Positions 7,607 to 17,524 are shown, counted from the stretch's first letter. The stretch: 64,000 nt of DNA from Colwellia psychrerythraea (GCF_000764185.1 NZ_JQEC01000057.1:223501-287500); one strand, 5' to 3'. Program-made: numbers and translations. The notes: generated by a model not told the origin, from the sequence alone.

Positions 7607-9214
7607 ATGGCACATAAATATGCGCAACTAGTATTTACTGAAACAGTAAGAGCAATGCAGAAAGAGCAAAATAGCCGAGCAGGTTATGCCAGCATGGATC
7701 AAGGAGAAGATTACAACTTTCTTCTCTCCAATGTTGAAGCAGACTTTATTGGCCAGCGCGATAGCTTATATATGGCCAGTGTTAGTGAAACCGATTGGCC
7801 CTATGTTCAGCATCGCGGCGGCCCTAAAGGTTTCTTAAAAGTGCTTGATGCTTCGACACTAGGTTTCGCTGACTATAAAGGTAACCGTCAATATGTCAGT
7901 GCTGGTAACTTTCGCAATAATGATCGTGTAGCGCTTATCTTTGTTGACTATCCAAATAAACGTCGCTTAAAATTGATGGGGAGAATTAGCCTAGTAGCAG
8001 AAGATGATTGGCAAACTCTTGCTAGTCTTGAGGATGATCATTACCGAGCCAAAGTAGAGCGTGGATTTACTATAAAAGTAGAGGCGTTTGATTGGAATTG
8101 CCCACAACATATCACCCCTAGATATAGTGAAAGTGAGCTTGAGTCATTAATTGCGCCACTGACCAATGAGATAGGCGAGTTAAAAGAACACTTGAAAGAA
8201 AAGCTACAGCCAGAGTCAACTTTACAGAGCTATCCGCAAACATCAGGCGAGGGGGAATTACCGCTAGTTATTAGTGGCATCAGACAACTGACTCCTCGTA
8301 TTAGAGCGATTGAACTCAAACATGCAAACGGAGATGCACTACCTGCTTTTGCAGCTGGAGCACATTTGTCGATCCCTGTGGTATTAGAAGATGGCAAGCT
8401 CACCCACCGACATTATTCAATTTGCTCAAATCCGAGCAGAAGCAACAGTTATGAAATTGCAGTGCTAAATGAGCCAAACCAAGAACAAATTAGACAAAGT
8501 GGCTCTGCGGTTATCCATCAACATTTCACCCTTGGGCTTCGATTAGATTGTTCAATGCCGGGAAACTACTTTCACCTGGAGCAGTCAACGGCTCCTATTG
8601 TTTTGATCGCTGGTGGTATTGGCATTACACCTATTAAAGCGATGGCCTTAACGTTAATTAGTCAGGGAGGTGAGTTTTCATTGCATTATTGTGGTCGTTC
8701 AATTGATGAAATGGCTTTTAGCGATAGGTTAACAAGACAAATAGGCAATAAATTAACTTTATACGCAGCTGATGAAGGCAATAAACTGAATATAAAGAAA
8801 CTCTTAACAACCTCGCCAAAAGAGGCTCACTTTTACTTTTGTGGTCCACAAAAATTAATAGACCAGATACTTAGTACCGCACAAGCGCTGGGCATTGCCA
8901 AGAGCCAATTACATTTTGAGCGTTTTGTCAGTAATCAAGATATTACTGCACAACCTTTTACCGTGAAACTTAATAGTTCACAAAAAAAAATTACGGTTTC
9001 AGTCCAAGAGTCTATTTTAGATGCTGTTTTAGCACAAGGTATTGATGTGCCTTATAGCTGCAAAAGCGGGGCGTGTAGAGCATGCGTGGTTACTGTTGTT
9101 AAAGGCGATGTCATTCATAAAGATGAATGCCTAACCGAAGCTGATAAATCGAATAAATTAATGTGCCTATGCGTTTCTAGAGCAGCGCAAGACACCTTAG
9201 AACTAGAGCTTTAA
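7607..9214 (+). CDS. Three-module flavoprotein: pyridoxamine-oxidase-like FMN barrel + ferredoxin reductase + 2Fe-2S ferredoxin
   Basis: 535 residues made of three modules. Residues about 30-190 are a pyridoxamine 5'-phosphate oxidase-like FMN-binding split barrel (MASVSETDWPYVQHRGGPKGFLKV...). Residues about 215-440 are an FAD/NAD(P) oxidoreductase of the ferredoxin-reductase type (HRHYSICSNPS for flavin, IAGGIGITPIKAM for the nucleotide, YFCGPQKLI). Residues about 450-535 are a plant-type 2Fe-2S ferredoxin with C485, C490, C493 and C522 as likely ligands. Electrons would run from NAD(P)H via FAD and the cluster to FMN, or the reverse, in the cytosol. The substrate is unknown. The start has a strong AGGAG. 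It is co-directional with the AhpD-like gene and with the broken DUF1348 gene 14 bp downstream. Confidence 0.9.
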   Translation: MAHKYAQLVFTETVRAMQKEQNSRAGYASMDQGEDYNFLLSNVEADFIGQRDSLYMASVSETDWPYVQHRGGPKGFLKVLDASTLGFADYKGNRQYVSAGNFRNNDRVALIFVDYPNKRRLKLMGRISLVAEDDWQTLASLEDDHYRAKVERGFTIKVEAFDWNCPQHITPRYSESELESLIAPLTNEIGELKEHLKEKLQPESTLQSYPQTSGEGELPLVISGIRQLTPRIRAIELKHANGDALPAFAAGAHLSIPVVLEDGKLTHRHYSICSNPSRSNSYEIAVLNEPNQEQIRQSGSAVIHQHFTLGLRLDCSMPGNYFHLEQSTAPIVLIAGGIGITPIKAMALTLISQGGEFSLHYCGRSIDEMAFSDRLTRQIGNKLTLYAADEGNKLNIKKLLTTSPKEAHFYFCGPQKLIDQILSTAQALGIAKSQLHFERFVSNQDITAQPFTVKLNSSQKKITVSVQESILDAVLAQGIDVPYSCKSGACRACVVTVVKGDVIHKDECLTEADKSNKLMCLCVSRAAQDTLELEL

Positions 9215-9228
9215 AATAAGGAAAGTTT

Positions 9229-9988
9229 ATGAGCACGAACCCGACCCCAAAGATAAGCCTCGAACAAGAAAAAATTCGCTTGCCAGTGCCATCATTCACT
9301 TTGATTACCGCACAAGAAAAAGTAAGAAAGGCAGAAGATGGTTGGAATAGCCAAGATCCAGTTAATACCAATTCCACTAAGTTTCTTCCCACTCAGCGAC
9401 AGTTAAAAGTCTTAGAGGCAAGGCATTGATTGTGGATAATGGTTATTCCCTTATCAAAATCAATAACGCAGCATCTAAGCCTTTTAAACTCGCCCTTCGG
9501 GAGCTTTCCAGCGGTTAGATAACCGCACAGAATTTCTTTCATATAGAGTGACTATATGCAAAAAAATTATATTTGTTCTCAAACCGTTGGCAAGCTCTGA
9601 GTGGGAACTAACTTAATGGACTTGGTATGAGGTAGCAACCGCCTACAGTTTACAAAGTGTTTGGCGCAATAGAGATACTTTTTTACAAGGTAGGTCTGCC
9701 ATTGTTAAATTTTTAACTGAAAAGTGGCAACGAGAACAGGAGTATCGTTTGATTAAGGAGTTATGGGCTTTTGATGACAGTACGTTTTGCTTATGAATGG
9801 TTAGATACCCAAGGGCATGGTATCGCTCCTATGGTAATGAAAACTGGCAATTTAACGACAAAGGACTGATGGTTGAACGTCATGCCAGTATAAATGACCT
9901 TAAAATTACAGAACAAGAGCGCAAGTTACATTGCCCTCAAGGCAGACGACCGGCAGATCATGCAAGTTTAACCGAACTCGGTCTATAA
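9229..9988 (+). pseudogene. DUF1348 / NTF2-like gene, disrupted
   Basis: Pieces of one gene are visible in order. 9229 to about 9363 encodes PSFTLITAQEKVRKAEDGWNSQDPV; 9633-9786 encodes VATAYSLQSVWRNRDTFLQG...EYRLIKELWAFDD; and 9778-9988 encodes VRFAYEWLDTQGH, then YRSYGNENWQFNDKGLMVERHASINDLKI, then HCPQGRRPADH. This is the pattern of the small DUF1348 NTF2-fold proteins. A 262-bp transposable element separates the first piece, and at least two frameshifts with a small deletion affect the rest, so no intact protein can be made. The gene once started 14 bp after the reductase gene with its own AAGGA, so it belonged to that operon. Confidence 0.85.
9366..9627. mobile_element. Miniature inverted-repeat element (type B) inside the DUF1348 gene
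   Basis: Terminal inverted repeats of 31 bp (9366-9396 and 9597-9627), identical at 27 positions, begin TACCAA and end TTCCCACTCAG. The 262-bp element has no coding capacity. It contains GC-richer hairpins, for example GCGGTTAGATAACCGC. Flanks do not show a clear target duplication beyond a possible TA. It is unrelated in sequence to the five-copy element further right. Confidence 0.85.
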
Positions 9989-10247
9989 AACATATTACAG
10001 CGGGCACTAAACTTTATCTAAATCACTTTGCACCATAGGCTGATGTGGGTATTTTGTCATATTAAAGTTGATGATGACACTCTATTTATAGGGCGTTATA
10101 GCCATCATATCCATACGATAACATTGCAAATTCTGCTATATAAGCTATAAAAATATATGCAATCGTTATATTGGTTAAAATAATTAACTCAGATATAAAT
10201 TTGTCGATTGATAACTTCCTTATAGTTAGCAGTGAGTAATTTCATTT

Positions 10248-11036
10248 ATGAAAAAACACTTTAAGTTATTGTTATTTATTACTTTGTTGTTCATTCCGAC
10301 AGTGAGGGGTGTTGCTGCTGAGCAAGATTTAACATCCGTCATTATTGTTACTGGCAGTTACCCACCAGCCATCAATGAGGCTGATGAGGATAAAGGTTAC
10401 GTATCTCGACTCGTTGCCGATGCTTTTGCATTAGAGGGAATTAAAACTAAATTTACTTTTGTGCCCTGGGCTAGAGGCTTGCGAATGATAAGGTTGGGCC
10501 ATGAAGCTTGTATTATGTATTACGCAAAAACCCCTGATAGAATTAAATCATTTATTTTTAGTGAGCCACTATTTGAAGAAGAGTGGCTTTTTTTTCACTT
10601 AAAAAGCACCCCTGTTAAGTGGCAAGAACTAACTGACTTATCTCGTTATATCATTGGGGCCACACTAAGCTACACCTATAGTGAGGAATTTCATAAGTTG
10701 GCTGATCAACAAGAATTAAGTGTGCACTGGGTTGCCAGAGATGAACAAAACTGGAAAATGCTAATGGGAGGTAGAATTGATATATTTCCTAGTGTAAAAA
10801 CCGGTTGGTATCAATTGCGGCAGCTTTATAGTGAAGCAGCAATTAAGCAGGTTACCACACATTCTAAACCACTCAAAACACAGTTAAACTATTTACTCTG
10901 TTCTAAAGACCATCCTAATGCCGAGTACTTCAGAGACAAGTTTAACCAAGGGTTTACCAAGTTAAAAAAATTGCGTCCCATTTCTTATTATATTCCTGAT
11001 ACTAACAGCAAAACATGGCCTGTTGAAATTAATTAA
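10248..11036 (+). CDS. Periplasmic family-3 solute-binding-like protein
   Basis: 262 residues with a signal peptide (FKLLLFITLLFIPTVRGVAA). The mature part begins with SVIIVTGSYPPAINEADEDKGYVSRLVADAF, the usual first lobe of family-3 binding proteins, followed by FVPWARGLRMIRLG and YAKTPDRIKSFIFSEPLF. No transporter genes adjoin. Instead a porin and a methyl-accepting chemotaxis protein follow in the same direction, so the three may form a sensing or uptake unit for one nutrient. The ligand is not predictable. Confidence 0.75.
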   Translation: MKKHFKLLLFITLLFIPTVRGVAAEQDLTSVIIVTGSYPPAINEADEDKGYVSRLVADAFALEGIKTKFTFVPWARGLRMIRLGHEACIMYYAKTPDRIKSFIFSEPLFEEEWLFFHLKSTPVKWQELTDLSRYIIGATLSYTYSEEFHKLADQQELSVHWVARDEQNWKMLMGGRIDIFPSVKTGWYQLRQLYSEAAIKQVTTHSKPLKTQLNYLLCSKDHPNAEYFRDKFNQGFTKLKKLRPISYYIPDTNSKTWPVEIN

Positions 11037-11115
11037 TCAGTTAGATCATAAGCCATAAAAGCTATAGGTTTTTGGCAAATATATAATTTTATTGCGAGGT
11101 AATTAGGTCTATATT

Positions 11116-12345
11116 ATGAAAAAATCAACAATAATTTTACTACCCTTATGCTTTTCTCAGGCATGTTTTTCTGCTGAGCAAGAAGAATTGATCAACAAAG
11201 TAAAGCAACTTGAAATAGAAATACAGCAATTAAAAAAAGCAGTACATGCAGTTGATAAAAGTACTGCGGCTAACAAAGTCGTTGAAAAAGAAGATGCTGG
11301 CATTACTTTGGGGGGGGCTGTGCGTTTTCAATATGTATATGAAGATTACAATGATAATAATAGCAGTCGAGGAGGCGACCTAGACTTTGATATATTTCGT
11401 CTTGATTTAAATGGCGAAGTTGGCGGGGTGATATTGTCGGCGCAATATCGTTGGTTTCAATATATGAATGTTATTCATCACGCCTGGGTTGGCTACGATT
11501 TTGATGAGCAATGGCAAGGGCAAATAGGCATAACTCGCGTACCATTTGGTAATTTAAATTATAACTCTCACAACTACTTTTTTAGCAGTAATTATTATGT
11601 AGGTTTAGAAGATGATTACGATGCCGGTATTAAGTTTATTAGAAAAAATGATAAACATGACTTACGGATTGCCTTTTTCTTCACCGATGAAATGGGCGGT
11701 ATAGACGGTTACGTAGATAACAGAAGCGATAGGTATTCCTATGATATTGTTGGCGTTCGCGCAGCGGATGAAGGAATTTATGATCAACCTAATCTAGAAG
11801 CTGCTGAACACAATACTTTGAGTTTACGTTATGCCTATCAGTTAGATAACGTTGAACTGGGTTTTTCTTGGTTATCAGGAGATATACGAGGTGCTACTTC
11901 ATCGATTGGTGATAGAACGGCTTTTGCTGTTCATACTGATGCGCAATTTAATCGCTGGAATGTAAAGCTGCAATATACTGATTATCATTATGACTTTGAT
12001 AGTTATTCGCCACAAATAGCCGTTGGAGCTTACAGCTTTTATGATTCTATTCCGAGCGAAGCTAAGCTTTATACCTTTAATGTTGCCTATTTACAGCCGG
12101 TTAAATTCGGCCCTATCACATCCTTAAATTTCTATAATAACTACAACATGATGACGGATAAATCAGGCAACTTTAATAATGACACTATTATGAATGTCTT
12201 AGGCATAGCTATTTCTGCAGGCGGGCTTTATACCTATGTCGATTTAGTCAGAGCACAGAACCAACCATTCGTTGGCGGCACTATGGCCGGTGATAGTGAT
12301 GACTGGCAAACTAGGTTTAATATTAACTTTGGTTATTACTTTTAG
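11116..12345 (+). CDS. Outer-membrane porin with N-terminal coiled coil
   Basis: 409 residues: signal peptide ending at CFSA, then a short coiled coil (EELINKVKQLEIEIQQLKKAV), then a predicted beta barrel with alternating aromatic strands and a C-terminal FNINFGYYF ending in phenylalanine, the outer-membrane assembly signal. Repeated aspartate-rich loops suit a general or anion/carbohydrate porin, but substrate choice cannot be read. It lies 79 bp after the binding-protein gene and 48 bp before the chemoreceptor gene. A run of seven G (TTTGGGGGGGC) is in the coding sequence near 11311. Confidence 0.85.
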   Translation: MKKSTIILLPLCFSQACFSAEQEELINKVKQLEIEIQQLKKAVHAVDKSTAANKVVEKEDAGITLGGAVRFQYVYEDYNDNNSSRGGDLDFDIFRLDLNGEVGGVILSAQYRWFQYMNVIHHAWVGYDFDEQWQGQIGITRVPFGNLNYNSHNYFFSSNYYVGLEDDYDAGIKFIRKNDKHDLRIAFFFTDEMGGIDGYVDNRSDRYSYDIVGVRAADEGIYDQPNLEAAEHNTLSLRYAYQLDNVELGFSWLSGDIRGATSSIGDRTAFAVHTDAQFNRWNVKLQYTDYHYDFDSYSPQIAVGAYSFYDSIPSEAKLYTFNVAYLQPVKFGPITSLNFYNNYNMMTDKSGNFNNDTIMNVLGIAISAGGLYTYVDLVRAQNQPFVGGTMAGDSDDWQTRFNINFGYYF

Positions 12346-12393
12346 AGTGTTGTTAAGTGAATTTAAAGTTGTTTAAAGGAAAGGGTTAAACTT

Positions 12394-14358
12394 ATGAATA
12401 TCCGAGTGAAAATACAACTTAGCGTGCTGTCTGCCGTCGTTATTCCTGGTATTGTTATTTCTGTAATATTAGCCATGTTTGTTACAGATAAAGCTTATGA
12501 GCAATTTTATGATGTCTCTGAACGAGAAATCAGACAAGTTGAAAATGGCATGAAAATATTTTTTACAGGCATAGAGGATAACGTCAAGTACTTGATTAAT
12601 CATCCTAAGATTATTTCAGCTAATAAAGGTATCACCAGTTATAAATCGAATGCCAACAGCGTGTTAATGACACCAGCAAAAAATGGCGGTTTAGAGTCTG
12701 CAATTTTTTCCATGTTTGAAAACTTTGGTGATAGCCATAAAAACCTTGCTTATGTTTATTTTGCCAACAGTGAAGGTGGTTATTTGCAATGGCCCGCAGG
12801 GAATATTGGCGCTAACTATGATCCAAGAGAAAGGCCTTTTTACCAGACTGCGATGGAAAATAGTGGTGAAATCACTCGAACCAGTGCCTACTATTTTGCC
12901 TCAGACGATGCCTCCATTATAAGTACCGTAGCTACGGTTAATGATGCCAACGGAAGTGTTATAGGTGTGCAAGGTATGGATGTAAGTTTAAAAGGCTTAA
13001 CTGAAATTGTCAGGAAGATTAAATTGGGTGAGCAAGGTTATATTATGCTGCTGCAAGATGATGGCACTATTTTAGTCGATCCAAATAATACTGAAAACAC
13101 CTTTAAAAATATTAATTCTCTTGCTGAAGAGGGTTTTAAAGAAATAGCGAAACAAGATTCAGGTCAACTGAGTATATTATTAGGTGATGTTGATTATGAA
13201 GTAAATATCATCACCTCAGCTGCCCTTGGTTGGAAGTTTGTGGGCTTTGTTCCAAAAAATGAAATATTGATGATGAGCAATGCCATCATTACCCGAATGA
13301 TGGTGATTGAAATTATTATGTTAATCATCTTTATTGTCGCTTCTTGGCAGGTAGCTAAATTAATTACTGACCCCATCATACATATTAAAGACAACTTGAG
13401 AGATATTGCCTCGGGTGACGGTGATTTAACTACCCGAATTAACGTTGGTAGCCAGAAAGATGAAACGGCAGAGTTAGCGTGTTCCTTTAATGACTTTGTT
13501 GAGAAAATTCGCGACCTGGTTATCGAAGTAAAGAGTAATGCTGATAGTGTTAATCAATTGTCTAGCCATGTGGCACAAGCGAGTGAATCGTTAGCTACAA
13601 CAACTGAGCAGCAAAATACGCAATCACATACTATGGCTGCGGCGTTACATGAAGTATCTACTACCTCTGCACAAATATCAGCGACGGTGAAAGGTGCAGA
13701 AGATTTAGCTGAAAATTCAAAATTAGAAGTGATAGCTGGTGGCAAAACCATCTCAGAATCTATCGAATTAATGAGTAGTGTCGCCGAGGACATGACCTCG
13801 CTAAAAGCGACTTTAAATAACTTACAAAACTCTTCTGAAAAAATTAACGAAATAATTAAACTTATCACGGGCATTGCCGATCAAACCAATTTATTAGCAT
13901 TAAATGCCGCCATTGAGTCGGCAAGGGCAGGAGAGGCCGGTCGTGGGTTCTCAGTGGTTGCTGATGAAGTAAGAGAGTTGTCAGGTAGAACAACCAGTGC
14001 AGCGACGCAAGTTGGTGAACTTATTCAAACGGTGCAATTACAATCGAACGAATCATATGAGCATATCACTTTGTTAAATTCAAAAATTCAAAAGAGTGTT
14101 GAGAAAGGGCAAGAGTCTCTCGATTTGCTGAAAAACATTACCACTTCAAGTGAAAAAATTGCCAGTGAAACCTCACTAGTCGCCACCTCTATTGAAGAAG
14201 AGTCTAGTGCGATTGAAGAGATAAATCAGAATATCCAGCATATGTCGACAGCGATTGATGAAAGTACTAAGAGTATCAGTGATATCAAAGGCATCACAGA
14301 TAACCTTGATAACCAAGCTGAACAATTACAACAAATTGTCGAAAAATTTAAAACCTAA
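12394..14358 (+). CDS. Methyl-accepting chemotaxis protein with Cache sensor
   Basis: 654 residues. A membrane helix (about 10-30) is followed by a large periplasmic dCache-type domain (about 35-290; FANSEGGYLQWP, DPRERPFYQTAMENSG and DVSLKGLTEIVRKIKLGEQGYIML are typical). A second membrane helix lies near 300-320, then HAMP, and a cytoplasmic signalling coiled coil with the conserved tip at about 490-525 (IADQTNLLALNAAIESARAG). The last residues are a plain coiled-coil end with no CheR-tethering pentapeptide. Cache domains bind small ligands directly, often amino or carboxylic acids. It follows the binding-protein and porin genes closely. Confidence 0.95.
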   Translation: MNIRVKIQLSVLSAVVIPGIVISVILAMFVTDKAYEQFYDVSEREIRQVENGMKIFFTGIEDNVKYLINHPKIISANKGITSYKSNANSVLMTPAKNGGLESAIFSMFENFGDSHKNLAYVYFANSEGGYLQWPAGNIGANYDPRERPFYQTAMENSGEITRTSAYYFASDDASIISTVATVNDANGSVIGVQGMDVSLKGLTEIVRKIKLGEQGYIMLLQDDGTILVDPNNTENTFKNINSLAEEGFKEIAKQDSGQLSILLGDVDYEVNIITSAALGWKFVGFVPKNEILMMSNAIITRMMVIEIIMLIIFIVASWQVAKLITDPIIHIKDNLRDIASGDGDLTTRINVGSQKDETAELACSFNDFVEKIRDLVIEVKSNADSVNQLSSHVAQASESLATTTEQQNTQSHTMAAALHEVSTTSAQISATVKGAEDLAENSKLEVIAGGKTISESIELMSSVAEDMTSLKATLNNLQNSSEKINEIIKLITGIADQTNLLALNAAIESARAGEAGRGFSVVADEVRELSGRTTSAATQVGELIQTVQLQSNESYEHITLLNSKIQKSVEKGQESLDLLKNITTSSEKIASETSLVATSIEEESSAIEEINQNIQHMSTAIDESTKSISDIKGITDNLDNQAEQLQQIVEKFKT

Positions 14359-14472
14359 GTCCTATCCGTTGGAGTCAGGTATTAAATAAATTAACTGCTG
14401 TAAAAATTATCGCTAAGCAGTTATTGAGTTAGCGCTAACTAATGAACTAAATTTTCCAGTCCTTCATATAAG

Positions 14473-14514
14473 AAAAGCGCAGAGTTGCTTAACATAACTC
14501 TGCGCTTTTCTATT
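14473..14514. terminator. Bidirectional terminator between chemoreceptor and M13 peptidase genes
   Basis: A perfect 14-bp stem AAAAGCGCAGAGTT / AACTCTGCGCTTTT with a 9-nt loop. It has A-run and T-run sides, so it can stop both converging genes. Confidence 0.88.
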
Positions 14515-14553
14515 TTATTAGTAATTATAATTAATTGTTATATTAAAATAACC

Positions 14554-16605
14554 TTACCAAATTTTTACACGTTGCTTAGGATTTAAGTAAAGTTTATCAC
14601 CTTCTTTCACATCAAAAAGTTGATAAAATTCAGGTACATTACGTACAACACCATTGACTCGGTACATCGCAGGTGAATGTGGGTCAGTACTTATTTGATG
14701 TTTTAACGCTTTTTCGCGATATTTTTTGCTCCAGCTTTGCGCATAACCTAAGAACACACGTTGCTCACCAGAAAAATCATCAATCACTGGTGCAGTTTTA
14801 CCCGCTAATGACATCTTATACGCCATTAGTGAAATGCTTAATCCGCCAAGGTCACCAATGTTCTCACCTAAGGTGAAAGTACCATTAACATGGACATCTT
14901 TAAGGGGTTCAAACTCATCGTATTGTGCCACTAACTTAGCCGTTCTGTTTTTAAACTCTGCTTTATCAGCATCGGTCCACCAGTTACGCAATACACCATT
15001 ACCGTCAAAAGCACTGCCAGCATCATCAAAACCATGACCAATTTCATGGCCAATAACTGCGCCAATAGCACCATAGTTAACGGCATCTTCAGCATTCAAG
15101 TTGAAATATGGTGGTTGTAATATTGCTGCAGGAAACACTATTTCGTTTAATGGTGGATTGTAATAAGCATTAACTGTTTGTGGTGTCATTGCCCATTCAT
15201 GCTTTTGCACCGGACCATTTTGTTTATCTAAACCTTGTTGATAAACTACTAAAGCTGAACGCTTTAAGTTCCCAAATAAGTCATCTTTTTTTATGGTTAA
15301 GGCAGAGTAATCCTTCCAGACGTCAGGGTAGCCAATTTTAGGGGTAAACTTAGAAAGCTTATCTAATGCTTGTTTTTTGGTTTCTGGTGTCATCCAATCA
15401 AGGTTTTCAATGCTAACTTTATAGGCTTTTGTCAAGTTAGTTACTAACTCTTCCATACGCGCCTTTGCTTGCGGTGGAAAATGTTTTTTAACATATACTT
15501 TACCTACAACTTCGCCAATATTTTGATTGACAATATTAACACCACGGCGCCACATTGGTTGCTGAGTTTTTACCCCGCGCATAGTTTTGCCATAAAACTC
15601 AAAGTTTTGTTGATCAAGGGCTTGGTTCAATCTAGTCGCGGTACTATTAACAACGCCCCACTTTAAGTAAACATGCCAGGTATATATTGGTGTGTCTTTG
15701 ATGATGTCATTTAGCGCTTTCATGTAGTCCATTTGCGTAACTACAACGCCATCAATATCACTAATGCCAGATTGGGCCAAAAATCCATCCCAGTTAAAAT
15801 CAGGCATTATTTCAGTTAGGTTAGCTGTTGGTATTTTATTATAAAGGGCAACCATATCGCGGGTTTGCTCTTTTTTCATCTGCTGGTTTGCCAGCTTAGT
15901 TTCTAAGTCAAAGATATCTTTAGCTGCTGCAGCTGGATTAGCTAAACCAGCGAGGGTTAGCATTTTTTCTATATGCAGAAGGTAACTTACTCTAAGCTCT
16001 TTTGAAATATCGTCTGTTAAAGAGTAATACTCCCTATCGGGTAAACCTAAACCTGATTGCCAGGTGTAGCGCATATATGAGCTTGGATCTTTAAAATCGA
16101 CATATTGACCAAGATTAAAAGGAATGGAATAACCGAGTTTATTTGCTACTGCAAAATGTATTGCCAACTCTTCATAGTTGGTAATAGCATCTATTTGGCT
16201 AAATTCATGATGAATAGGGGTTAAACCAATTTCATTACGGGTATCCCAGTCGATATAAGATTGATATAAGTCACCAACCTTTTGCTCATTAGAGCCTCGC
16301 GGAAAATCACCACTAGAAGCTGCTTCGATAATGGCTCTAACATCACTTTGAGATTGCTCGTGCACCATAGTGCCAATGCCATAAGATGACTTGTCAGCTG
16401 GAATTTCGGTTTTTTTTATCCAGTTACCATTAGCATAAAGATTGAAGTCATCACCCGGTTTTACCGTGGCGTCTATCGAACTAATATCAAGGCCGGAAAT
16501 AAGAACCGGCCTGCTATTTTCATCATTTTCGGCGTTTAAGCTATTACTGTTATTACACCCCATTAACCCTATGAGCACGGTTAAAGATACTAATGTCTTT
16601 TTCAT
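14554..16605 (-). CDS. M13 family zinc metallopeptidase, lipoprotein (neprilysin/PepO-like)
   Basis: 683 residues. A lipobox (LIGLMGC) indicates a lipoprotein anchored in the cell envelope. The zinc site HEIGH is at about residues 520-524 (AVIGHEIGHGFDD), followed by ENIGDLGGLSIS with the third zinc ligand, and by NAYYNPPLNEIVFPAAILQPP just before it. The C-terminal VKIW matches the conserved tryptophan end of the family. M13 enzymes cleave short peptides. A bidirectional terminator lies downstream. It is a single-gene unit by appearance. Confidence 0.95.
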   Translation of the reverse strand: MKKTLVSLTVLIGLMGCNNSNSLNAENDENSRPVLISGLDISSIDATVKPGDDFNLYANGNWIKKTEIPADKSSYGIGTMVHEQSQSDVRAIIEAASSGDFPRGSNEQKVGDLYQSYIDWDTRNEIGLTPIHHEFSQIDAITNYEELAIHFAVANKLGYSIPFNLGQYVDFKDPSSYMRYTWQSGLGLPDREYYSLTDDISKELRVSYLLHIEKMLTLAGLANPAAAAKDIFDLETKLANQQMKKEQTRDMVALYNKIPTANLTEIMPDFNWDGFLAQSGISDIDGVVVTQMDYMKALNDIIKDTPIYTWHVYLKWGVVNSTATRLNQALDQQNFEFYGKTMRGVKTQQPMWRRGVNIVNQNIGEVVGKVYVKKHFPPQAKARMEELVTNLTKAYKVSIENLDWMTPETKKQALDKLSKFTPKIGYPDVWKDYSALTIKKDDLFGNLKRSALVVYQQGLDKQNGPVQKHEWAMTPQTVNAYYNPPLNEIVFPAAILQPPYFNLNAEDAVNYGAIGAVIGHEIGHGFDDAGSAFDGNGVLRNWWTDADKAEFKNRTAKLVAQYDEFEPLKDVHVNGTFTLGENIGDLGGLSISLMAYKMSLAGKTAPVIDDFSGEQRVFLGYAQSWSKKYREKALKHQISTDPHSPAMYRVNGVVRNVPEFYQLFDVKEGDKLYLNPKQRVKIW

Positions 16606-16774
16606 CGTAACGTCCTTTTTGTATTATTATTGCGTGTGGCTATATCGCTATTTTATTTATTTATTTTGATAAGAAAGGTCAATACTTGTGTAAAAGTGTT
16701 AACCATTGGTAAATAAGATATCAGCAAAAGTAAGGCTTCGCAATTTAGGACAAAGGGATAAAATTACCCTTCAT

Positions 16775-17524
16775 TTAAAGCTGACGAATTTGTTGTGCTA
16801 AAAAAGTTTTTTTTCGCCTCGCCACTTGTTCGGCAATTTCTATTCTTACTGGTATGGGCTTGTTTTGACTTAGTTTAAAGCGACCTTCAATATGGCTAAT
16901 AGTGAGTTTAAAAACAGTTATGGCGTTAAGCATGTGGGCAATGGCTTGTTTTGGTGTATCGTTGAGTGACCAAGGGGTATTTTTATCTGCAGATGTTAGT
17001 GCTTGTTGCACTTTTATTTGCTCAAAATAGTCACTGCTAGTTGACATATGCTGATATTTTTCATCACTGTGGCTAACCTCAGTAACGTGGCCAACAACAT
17101 GAACTTTGGCATAGTTCCAGGTAGGCACTTTTTGTTGGGTACTTTGCTCATCACTGACATCATTAGGGGAAATATAATCATCTTCACCGTGAAATATTAG
17201 TGTGATAATTAATGGCGCTATATTTTTACTTTCACCTAGGCCTGTAGGGCTAAGGTGCTGCGCTAATGGGTGTTGATTGCTAACATGGGCCATTAACTCA
17301 TAGCCTATTAATTCTTGATGCGGTTTTTCTTTAATACTCGTTATTGTACTTTCGTTAAAGTGAAAAGGAATATGGCTAATCTGAAGTTCAACGTTGCTAT
17401 CAAGGTAAAGTAATGTTGCTAATGGCCTTTGTTCAATAACATCAAGTAAAGCAAGCTGTTGTTTGATGTTAACAAAGTGCTCAGCTGGATACTTCGGCGC
17501 AATGTGTTGTTTAACTTGACACAT
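16775..17524 (-). CDS. PaiB-like FMN-binding protein
   Basis: 249 residues matching the PaiB/FMN-binding negative regulator family: an N-terminal HFVNIKQQLALLDVIEQRPLATLLYLD, then ISHIPFHF, a LMAHVSNQHPLAQHL segment, VPTWNYAKVHVVGHV with the split-barrel flavin-binding pattern, and a C-terminal ISHIEGRFKLSQNKP. The family was first described as regulators of sporulation and protease genes in Bacillus; in other bacteria its role may be enzymatic. Its start overlaps the GNAT gene by 14 bp, so the two are translated as one unit, divergent from a MocR-type regulator. Confidence 0.88.
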   Translation of the reverse strand: MCQVKQHIAPKYPAEHFVNIKQQLALLDVIEQRPLATLLYLDSNVELQISHIPFHFNESTITSIKEKPHQELIGYELMAHVSNQHPLAQHLSPTGLGESKNIAPLIITLIFHGEDDYISPNDVSDEQSTQQKVPTWNYAKVHVVGHVTEVSHSDEKYQHMSTSSDYFEQIKVQQALTSADKNTPWSLNDTPKQAIAHMLNAITVFKLTISHIEGRFKLSQNKPIPVRIEIAEQVARRKKTFLAQQIRQL

